From Panulirus ornatus (Eukaryota; Arthropoda; Malacostraca; Decapoda; Palinuridae), in NCBI RefSeq assembly GCF_036320965.1, contig NC_092248.1, positions 19,949,863-20,013,862 of the forward strand: a stretch of DNA of 64,000 nucleotides, read 5' to 3'. Below, in pieces: positions 55,661-64,000 of this stretch. Under the pieces are notes generated by a model. That model made no database searches, was not told the DNA's origin, and saw only the letters and a list, made by a program, of their open reading frames with translations. Each line of letters opens with the position of its first letter. The stretch's first letter is position 1. Both the position numbers and the translations under genes were made by a program.

Positions 55661-56580
55661 TTATCTTATTCCTGCGTTAGCTTAGCTCCCTCGCCAGAGT
55701 GGGAGGAAGACAGCAGTAGAGTGAGCGGGTGAGACAGGAAGGCAAGGAAGGGGACCATGGGTAACTGACCCGTGATGAAGATAGACACAGTCCACTATGA
55801 ACCACAAGCTACTGGTAAGGAGTGGTTTGCCTTAGTTCACTGTGCTTTGTGATATTACTCACTCGTAAAGATTAAGCCAATGCCTTTCCTCTCTTCAGTT
55901 TCAGCGGCACGAAGAACTTAGACACGTTTTCATACGAGTATAAGACCCCGTGACTAGCTGCGACCATAGGTGTGTCTCACACGGCCGAAATGTGCCGAGA
56001 ATTTAAGTGATGGTGACGTAGGACGTTAGTAGTAAGATGGGTATCTGCGCCATTTGAGTATCGCGACTGTGCAGGAAGCAATGCCGAGCGGATGCAGTTC
56101 TTCAGGAGGTTATATTGGAACAGCAGGCGATGTTGATTTAGACATAGGTCATGATACAATTTGATAATTGAAAATTGAACTTTGGGATCGAAATAATTGT
56201 TGAATTCTGATGATACACTACACGGTCGTCTATTATTGCATTCTCATAAGTTATTTCCTTCTTTAACAACACTAATATTCTTTAGTCCGACTGTAGTGCA
56301 ATTTGCGTCCTCTGTAGACCAGTTTATCCCACTGTCTGTATAACACTATCAGTATTTGAAGACTTACGTTGGCGTGAGTTACTGCTGCAGTCAAGGGTCA
56401 GAATAATGAGGGATAACCGCTTAGCCAGTCTTTGTCTCTCTCTGGCTATGCCACGTCCCGATCGCATGACTCCCTGACACGTCTCGCCCGAGTAATTTTC
56501 ATTATATGTTGTTGGCTCCCAAGTCCCTGCCATGTGGTCGTTTTAAAACGTCCATAATCACTTAGAGCGTTAGTGAAACT
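55661..56580. other. Anonymous sequence, nothing recognised
   Basis: No recognisable protein or element. Confidence 0.45.
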
Positions 56581-56587
56581 GTGGTGG

Positions 56588-56850
56588 AAAAGGCAGTAAC
56601 AAATCTTGGCCAAAAAGGAAATAACTTTAAACTTACCCTAGGAGGCAGTAACTTAAATCTTATCCTAAAAGGTAGTAATTTAGATTTTAGCCTAATAGAC
56701 AGTATCTTGAATCTCAGTCTAAAAGGCAAGAACTTTAAACTTATCCTAAAAGGCAAGAACTTTAAACTTAACCTAAAAGGCAGTAACTTAAATCTTAGCT
56801 TAAAACGCACTAACTTAAATCTCAGCCTTAGAGGCAATAACTTGATGTCC
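56588..56850. repeat. 27-bp minisatellite, about 9-10 copies
   Basis: The unit is 27 bp: GGCAGTAACTTAAATCTTA followed by (G/T)CCTAAAA. A multiple of three, so both strands are open. The + frame (56581-56892) gives a nonapeptide repeat like GSNLNLSLK but begins with GTG. Repeat-derived, not a demonstrated gene. Confidence 0.92.
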
Positions 56851-57059
56851 ATATATGTGTGCAGTAGGTCAAGGCGCAGGAGGCTGCGGTGACATAATTC
56901 CTTTAAGTATGGCTTCTCAGAACCAGAGGTGTGGGGAGCGTCGTCGTGGGCGTCTGGAGGATGTAACTAATTTTCCGTTGTTATTTTGGTCTCAGTTCTA
57001 TCCCTGGTGAGTGATTCAAGGCCGCCGTTCAGAGGCCAGCCAGCTTTTCCTCTCCCGTA

Positions 57060-57480
57060 ATGACTTTTCCTCGAAGGCACAACTGATTCCCTTCCTGTGG
57101 AGGATGCCTCGCTGCTCCTCCTCCCGTGGAGTGGCTTGCCCTCTTAGAGGTCCGGATGCTTCCCTTCCCGTGAAAGGACTCGCCCTCGGAGGCCTGGTGG
57201 CTCCTACTCCCTTGTCGTGGCTCAACTTTGCAGGCATAGTGGCTCCTCCTCCCTTGCAGTGGCTCGCTCTTAGAGACCTGTTGACTCCTCCTCCCTTGCA
57301 ATAGCTCACCATTTGATGCTTCATGGCTCCTTCCTTAAAGTGGCTCGCACTTGAAGGCCTGGTGGCTCATCGTCCCTTGTAATAGCTCATCGTTTGATGC
57401 CTCATGACTCCTCCTCCCTTGCTGTGGATAGTCTTCGGCGATCTAGTGGCTTCTCCCTTGCCCTCCCTTGTAGCTCCCTT
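57060..57480. repeat. 42-bp minisatellite, about 9 copies
   Basis: Units of GTGGCTCCTCCTCCCTTGCA, then GTGGCTCGCTCTTAGAGGCCTG-like words. Several central units are exactly 42 bp and one is 39. Diverged towards both ends. Confidence 0.87.
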
Positions 57481-57942
57481 CATTGAGTGATTCTCCCTCC
57501 CGCTGTGTTATAGAATGGAAAGAGTGGCGTCGTAGGCAGTACGCATTTGATATCATAGACCGAATTTCCCAGGTAATGGGTTGACTATGGCGAGCATAAC
57601 GAGAATGTTAAGCCGAAGGTGAAATGGTCCAAGGAAATCATATGTTGGCCAACAACAGGTCGTAAGCTTTGGATATAGGCAATTAGCGTGGTGCGACTTA
57701 ATGGCCAATATTCCTCGTTCAGTATTCCAGCTGGGTGAAGGGTAACGGCGAGATTGTTCCGATTAATGAGAGGTTGTTAGACAATAATAGGAGGCTTAGA
57801 GAGGGAACTTATAAATCGGGGTCAGTTTATGTGGGGCAAACTGAAGTACGGCGCAAGAAAATGTGTTGATACTTGAATGTCTGTTTAAAAGTATATAGCA
57901 TTAGTCTGACTGACTGTAAAGCGGAATTAATGATGCTTGTAG

Positions 57943-58034
<92 letters not shown>
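57943..58034. repeat. (CT)n microsatellite
   Basis: Pure CT repeat of about 46 units. Confidence 0.97.
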
Positions 58035-58036
<2 letters not shown>

Positions 58037-58394
58037 TGTTGAAGTATACTGAAGTTACTGGCCTTGACGTCAGTCACTGGCAAGCCAATGCGTCATATCA
58101 TTACTGTGTAGGATGTTGGCATGCTAAGGATTCGTCCTTGTGATAACAGTTTCTTTCCTTACACCGCTAAGCTTTGGATCTCTTTACTCTCTTTTGTCTT
58201 CCCTGACAGCTACAACATGCCACTTCTGAGAAGGCAGGTTTTCGCTTCCTATAATCCTTTTAGAATATTTTTCACATCTCTATCTCTTTGTTTCTCGAAC
58301 TCTTCAGTCCTTTCGATATTTCATTTAAGGTCTGTCGTTGATGACGTCTTTTGATAGTGACTGGAGATTTCGAGGTGTATATGTATAGAAAACA

Positions 58395-58520
58395 AGAAAA
58401 TGGCTTTGGTTGGTTATGCCCCCGGCCGCCAGGAGAATTGAAACTGGTGGCCTACCTTGAGACCAAAGCGGCTTAGCCGGTCTGAGAGTGCCACCACATG
58501 GGGTCTTGATCCAGGTGGGT
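58395..58520 (-). mobile_element. Possible tRNA-derived SINE or tRNA-like pseudogene
   Basis: Minus strand reads a tRNA-Leu/Ser-like order: CTCAGACCGGCTAAGCCGC (D-arm-like), TTTGGTCTCAAGG (anticodon-arm-like), then CCAGTTTCAATTCTCCTGG (a T-arm: CCAG/CTGG-type stem and B-box-like TTTCAATTC). A clean acceptor stem is not found, so it is not called as a functional tRNA. Confidence 0.42.
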
Positions 58521-59500
58521 TCTGGTGCCAAATCCCTAACCCTGGCTGGCACTGCCCTTTCTTTTATAAGAGGTCGTACTGACAGTCTCTTTTCCGGCTT
58601 GTGCTGTGTCGACCAGGCCGGGCGACCTGCTGGGGGCCGGTAAATTGATGTAAACAGTAGTCGTCCCCTAGACAACTACGTGTCATTTCCCCGCCTCACC
58701 TGCTGTGTTGCCATGTCATATCGTGTTCGTGTGTGCCCGAGTATTGTGAGTCCGCCATTTAATTCCTCCATTGTGCTTGTTCAGACTGTGTGTCAGACTT
58801 ATGAGTTAGTTCCTGCCCACAGTCATTGCCTGTCTTGTGCATTCACAGGTTAGTAATCGAGTGCTAAGAGGTGGTAATGTTTCCTTTATCCTCGCCTTAT
58901 TCATGATCTTCAATATACTTAGAGACCACAGCGTTGCTCTGTGTTCCTGGGTCTGACCCATGGCAGGGAATCGGAACGGGTTTGCCTTTCGTCCATCCTG
59001 GAGGCTCATCTGAGCCCTTCGAGCTCGTTCCAGAACCCAGCTGCACCATAGTAATCCCTAAAGGATCTCCCTAGTAATTCCCCACCGTATTCCTCAATAA
59101 GCCGGAGGATTAAGAGTCTCGCCCCTGAGAGGATGGCACCAACAACTCCCCCCCTGTTGGCTGAGGGTAGAGGGCCTCACAGGCTGCCACCAGCAGTCTT
59201 CTGGTGACTACCTGAGTGTGACGGTACTCACAGAACGGCATCATATACCTCCCCACTGACCCACTGAGTAGAAAGGTCCGCAAACAACAGCACCAACGTC
59301 CTTCTCGTGACTCTTAATTTGAAGTTACTCATGATGCGACACCTCATTCTCCGTACCTCTCTGAGTGTCGATATCTTTACTGGATGGTTCCTTCAGCACC
59401 GCTTGGAACTTTGCACGAGTTAAGGTTCCAGATGAATGGTATCACGTGCATCCCTGGTAATTCGAACAACGAATACCTTCATAGGACGGCACTTGTGGCA
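58521..59500. other. Anonymous sequence, nothing recognised
   Basis: No repeat array, RNA gene or protein family recognised. Confidence 0.45.
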
Positions 59501-59905
59501 TTTGTGATGGGTCATGAGTGATGAAACCTTCACTGGACAGCGCTAGTTCCTGTGATGAATGGTAGAACCTTGGCAAGGTGGCGCTGGAAGCTCCTGTGAT
59601 GACTCATGAGTGATGCAACCTTCGCAGGCTGGCGCTGGAAGCTCCTGTGATGACTCATGAGTGATGGAACCTTCACAGGATGGCACTGGAAGCTCCTGTG
59701 ATGACTCATGAGTGATGGAACCTTCGCAAGATGGCACTGGAACGTCCTGTGACGACTCATGAGTGATAGAACCTTCACAGAATGGCACTGGAAGCTCTTG
59801 TGATGACTCATGAGTAATGGAGTCTTCACAGGATGATACTGGAAGCTCCTGTGGTGACTCATGAGTAATGAAACCTTCACAGGATGGCACTGATAGTCCA
59901 CAGGA
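59500..59905. repeat. 51-bp minisatellite, about 7-8 copies
   Basis: Units of GGCACTGGAAGCTCCTGTGA, TGACTCATGAGTGATGGAAC, CTTCACAGGAT total 51 bp. Since 51 is 17 codons, two minus frames stay open (59530-59901, 59543-59890). The TGACTCATGAGT word in each unit is an imperfect palindrome resembling an AP-1-type site. Confidence 0.92.
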
Positions 59906-61560
59906 TCACTTTTGAATGATTATTTTTTCGCAGAAGTTCACTGCAACTTCACACCGCCGCTGATTGCTCTGTGAATGTGGAGCTTCTTACCAGACGCCAC
60001 CAGTGTCGTCCTCACCCTCATGTTGATATTGAGTCCTTGAGTTGGGCTCTCTCCTTTGGACTCCTGTCGGAACCTAATTATAGAGGTTCAGGACCATGCG
60101 ACCTCCCTCCATCTGACATGTCTTGTCTGCTGCTGTTGATGACATCCTCTCTCCTGCCCTACCCTGCCACTACTAGTGACATCATCTGGTCGTTGGTGAC
60201 ATCACTTGACTGGACGTAACTCCTTGTTGCTAAGAGGAAGGTGATCAATAATTTCTTTGGTCAATATAACGGTGGTGACGTTACACGATGGCCACTCGTG
60301 GACCAGGGGCTGAGGACATCGTCCGCCCCGCGACCTGATGATGATGTAACGAAAATGACTGAACTGCTTTTCATCGTCGGATTCCTTGGACAAAGCAAAA
60401 ACGAAATGCAATGCGCCTGGTCCTCATCCTGAGAGTCAAAATATTCCGAACGACAACTACATCATTGTTCCACAGTTTGTTGTCAAACTGCCGCATCTGA
60501 CTTTACTACAAACTACATCTTTTGTTCGGCAGAGTCGGGATTACTTTTTACACATGCGGTGGTGGAAAGGTTCAAGCCTCCACATTATTGTGAGGGAGAG
60601 AAGGGGAAAAAACGCCTGTCCCATTATGTCTTCCGCCAGGGATCAGGGGTGGTCATACTGCTGTCTCAGACTGCATCAAAATTCGGCCACGGTGCGAAAA
60701 TGATACGTTACATCTGTGTCTGTTTTGTATAGTGATTCATCAGTCAGGAATTGCTTTGATAATGAGACCTAACTGCGCAAAGATGGTTCACCCTAACCTT
60801 TCTCATTATTGATTATTTTCATTATCGTATCACATTGTACACGTAGACTATATATCAACATGAATATATCACCTATTATCTGTTAAATTGGATTGCCATG
60901 GATGCTACATCTAACAATATTCATCAGTGGCGTTCTTTTGCTAGATCGCGCCAGTTGCCTATCATATACGTTTGATATAGTACGTTTTTACAATTGTAAG
61001 AAGACTTTATCATATACTAACACCGTTCTCCTTCCTCACTATATTTCCATGGGTACCATACGATACCTCACAATGGTGTCTTTTCAAACATTTGCAAGTC
61101 TCAGTTTTTTGTATCACCATTTAATTTCGCGCTACTTTTTTTTCTTTATTTTGTAGGGGGAGGGGGGAAGGGGGAAGGCGGGATTCTGCAAAAGGATGTC
61201 ACCTCTGGTTAATGAAAGAAAAAACAGTATTGATAGAATTTTAGTGATTCTCTGAGTTCGTGTGTCACAGAAAATGACATCTTGCTGACCCAAGAGGCGT
61301 AGTGGTTTAGTCTCGTCTGTCTCGTACATTACCTTTCGTAATCTTAGCCTCTCGCCTGAGGAAATCTCTGGGACGATGGGAACTCCTTCCTCCGTCCCGA
61401 GCGGTCACTCTCTGCCTCTCGCCAGTGGAGAATCAGGTAAATAGTATTTATTTCAATACCCTCCTTCAATGTCAGCTCCAGGACTCCTCAGTCTACCTCC
61501 ACAAAATATAAAAAGATTTTAAAAACACGTTTGACAGCCACAGATACACAGGCAATTCCA
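59906..61560. other. Anonymous sequence, nothing recognised
   Basis: Contains a G-rich block at 61153-61180 and nothing I can assign. Confidence 0.45.
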
Positions 61561-61599
61561 CATGCAAGTGGACGATGCCGAAGGTTGAGGAAAATATTG

Positions 61600-62100
61600 A
61601 GTGATGAGGATTGCATCAACGTGCAAGGGAACCTAAGCAATCCCCAAGTTTGGTCCGGTAAATAACTAATCCTTTTCAGTCCAGGCAAATGTAAGGTAAT
61701 GAGGATGGAATTCAGTGAAGACAGTTGGGAGTAAGTTGCAGGAACTTTCTTGAGTCTTGGAGGTCGACAGTGTACTCAACATGTCACCATCTCAGGGGAA
61801 TTATAGAGTTGAGAGACTGTCTGCTTGTAAGTAGTAGAATCGCGCTCAGGGACATGTAAAAGAAATGATCCGGCAAACTTTACGTACGTATACTAGGCCA
61901 AAGGTAAACTTTGGTTCATAGGATTGGTCACCGTATTCAAAGGGGCAAAAAGAACTAATAGAGAAGGTCCAGATGAAGGGCAACTAAGGTTACCAGGATT
62001 AAGAAAATTAAGTTACAGTGAGAGGTTGTAAGCTATGAATTCGTCCACCATAGAAGAGAAAAGAGTAAGGGGTGACAAACATAACGTTCCAAAGTTCTAA
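61600..62100 (+). pseudogene. CR1/L2-like LINE RT C-terminal remnant
   Basis: The + frames give LFSPGKCKVMRMEF from 61672 (typically F.P.KCKVM in non-LTR RTs), DWSPYSKGQKELIEKVQ at about 61923 (typically VWSP...D...LE.VQ), RLPGLRKLSYSERL at about 61990, then EEKRVRGDKHNV (typically LE.RR.RGDL). Frameshifts and stops separate the blocks. The wording fits the CR1/L2/jockey style, not the RTE-like A-family. It runs to within ~50 bases of the satellite. Confidence 0.65.
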
Positions 62101-62149
62101 GCAAAACTGATGATGTCAACAGTGAACAGTAGCCTCTGAAAGACGCAAA

Positions 62150-63928
62150 GATAGAGGAACGAGACCATAACCTGGTAGAGGAAACGAGACCATAACCTGG
62201 TAGATGAAACGAGACCATAACCTGGTAGAGGAAACGAGACCATAACCTGGTAGAGGAAACGAGACCATAACCTGGTAGAGGAAACGAGACCATAACCTGG
62301 TAGATGAAACGAGACCATAACCTGGTAGAGGAAACGAGACCATAACCTGGTAGAGGAAACGAGACCATAACCTGGTAGAGGAAATAGAGACCATAACCTG
62401 GTAGAGGAAACGAGACCATAACCTGGTAGATGAAATAGAGACCATAACCTGGTAGATGAAACGAGACCATAACCTGGTAGAGGAAACGAGACCATAACCT
62501 GGTAGAGGAAACGAGACCATAACCTGATAGAGGAAACGAGACCATAACCTGGTAGAGGAAACGAGACCATAACCTGGTAGAGGAAACGAGACCATAACCT
62601 GGTAGATGAAACGAGACCATAACCTGGTAGAGGAAACGAGACCGTAACCTGGTAGAGGAAACGAGACCATAACCTGGTAGATGAAACGAGACCATAACCT
62701 GGTAGATGAAACGAGACCATAACCTGGTAGAGGAAACAGAGACCATAACCTGGTAGAGGAAACGAGACCATAACCTGGTAGAGGAAACGAGACCATAACC
62801 TGGTAGAGGAAACAGAGACCATAACCTGGTAGAAGAAACAGAGACCATAACCTGGTAGAGGAAACGAGACCATAACCTGGTAGAGGAAACAGAGACCATA
62901 ACCTGGTATATGAAACAGAGACCATAACCTGGTAGATGAAACAGACCATAACCTGGTAGAGGAAACAGAGACCATAACCTGGGGGAGGAAACGAGACCAT
63001 AACCTGGTAGAGGAAACAGAAACCATAACCTGGTAGATGAAACAGAGACCATAACCTGGTAGAGGAAACGAGACCATAACCTGGTAGAGGAAACAGAGAC
63101 CATAACCTGGTAGAGGAAACAGAGACCATAACCTGGTAGATGAAACAGAGACCATAACCTGGTAGATGAAACAGACCATAACCTGGTAGAGGAAACAGAG
63201 ACCATAACCTGGTAGAGGAAACGAGACCATAACCTGGTAGAGGAAACAGAAACCATAACCTGGTTGATGAAACAGAGACCATAACCTGGTAGAGGAAACG
63301 AGACCATAACCTGGTAGAGGAAACAGAGACCATAACCTGGTAGAGGAAACAGAGACCATAACCTGGTAGATGAAACAGAGACCATAACCTGGTAGATGAA
63401 ACAGACCATAACCTGGTAGAGGAAACAGAGACCATAACCTGGTAGAGGAAACAGAGACCATAACCTGGTAGAGGAAACAGAGACCATAACCTGGTAGAAG
63501 AAACAGAGACCATAACCTGGTAGAGGAAACGAGACCATAACCTGGTAGAGGAAACAGAGACCATAACCTGGTAGAGGAAACAGAGACCATAACCTGGTAG
63601 ATGAAACAGAGACCATAACCTGGTAGATGAAACAGACCATAACCTGGTAGAGGAAACAGAGACCATAACCTGGGGGAGGAAACGAGACCATAACCTGGTA
63701 GAGGAAACAGAAACCATAACCTGGTAGATGAAACAGAGACCATAACCTGGTAGAGGAAACGAGACCATAACCTGGTAGAGGAAACAGAGACCATAACCTG
63801 GTAGAGGAAACAGAGACCATAACCTGGTAGAGGAAACGAGACCATAACCTGGTAGAGGAAACGAGACCATAACCTGGTAGAGGAAACAGAGACCATAACC
63901 TGGTAGAGGAAACAGGGACCATAACCTG
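62150..63928. repeat. 25/26-bp satellite, about 70 copies, with higher-order structure
   Basis: The unit GAGACCATAACCTGG followed by TAGAGGAAAC is 25 bp. A variant with ACAGAGACC is 26 bp and one with ACAGACC is 24 bp. Left of about 62740 the 25-bp form dominates. To the right the 26-bp form does. All three minus frames are open for about 600 codons (62033-63963) because the unit has no stop in any minus frame. These are not genes. Confidence 0.95.
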
Positions 63929-64000
63929 GAATTAAGCAAGCTACTTGTTAGAAAAGTTGTCAATATATCTCCATTTAAAGTATAAGAGTTGTGGGTGAAC

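Noticed and set aside
59543..59901. Two minus frames with 17-residue repeats
   Set aside because: The 51-bp unit is a multiple of three and keeps frames open. There is no independent sign of coding.
61256..61330. tRNA-like words AGAGGCGTAGTGGTTTAG near 61293
   Set aside because: An A-box-like word is present, but I could not find a matching T-arm or acceptor stem.
62033..63963. Three overlapping minus-strand frames of about 600 codons
   Set aside because: They are the three readings of one 25/26-bp satellite with no stop in any minus frame. Frame changes with each 26-bp unit show no selection for one protein.

Overview
The window looks like repeat-dominated nuclear DNA of an invertebrate animal, most likely a decapod crustacean. 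The grounds are very long (TA)n, (CA)n, (CT)n and (TTA)n microsatellites, dense minisatellites, an RTE-like LINE family, a Penelope-like retroelement (PLE) with hammerhead-ribozyme motifs, and no bacterial gene organisation. The species is not identified from sequence alone. I find no host protein gene I can defend. Every recognisable coding stretch belongs to a retroelement.

Layout. 1-4000: (TTA)n, a 30-bp and a 36-bp minisatellite, a (CA)n tract and otherwise featureless DNA. 4000-18970: a chain of RTE-like LINE copies (A1-A8 here) joined through (TA)n tracts, with a palindromic PLE foldback at 9668-10260 and another PLE end at 18785. 18970-23220: non-mobile DNA with a degenerate ~57-bp repeat. 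23220-37950: LINE copies A9-A17, two SINE-like copies and a second PLE foldback. 37950-42190: minisatellites and anonymous DNA. 42190-50950: PLE end, SINE-like copy, LINE copies A18-A20, the only PLE copy with recognisable protein domains (RT plus GIY-YIG), and a 234-bp tandem duplication. 50950-64000: mostly minisatellites, remnants of two other LINEs, a possible tRNA-derived SINE, and a 1.8-kb satellite of 25/26-bp units.

How the pieces relate. The LINE is about 3.56 kb, judged from two full-length but decayed copies (A9, A19). Its parts are a 5' UTR with a GC-rich hairpin, an APE-type endonuclease, a linker, a reverse transcriptase with a FADD box, a C-terminal domain and a 3' UTR ending in (TA)n, sometimes preceded by poly(A). 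Most copies are 5'-truncated and start inside the (TA)n tail of an earlier copy, so the array appears to have grown by repeated insertion into its own tails. Two copies carry 5' inversions of the twin-priming type. A ~220-bp SINE-like element shares its head with the LINE 5' UTR and its tail hairpin with the LINE 3' UTR, so the LINE enzyme probably moves it. The PLE ends carry seven hammerhead-like cores, and in two loci the PLE 3' ends are arranged as large inverted repeats with one ribozyme per arm. The PLE protein copy is dead: it has a homopolymer frameshift, an in-frame stop and an apparent loss of exactly the two RT catalytic aspartates. The best preserved LINE copy is A12 (30896-32548), whose 488-codon RT to C-terminus frame is intact.
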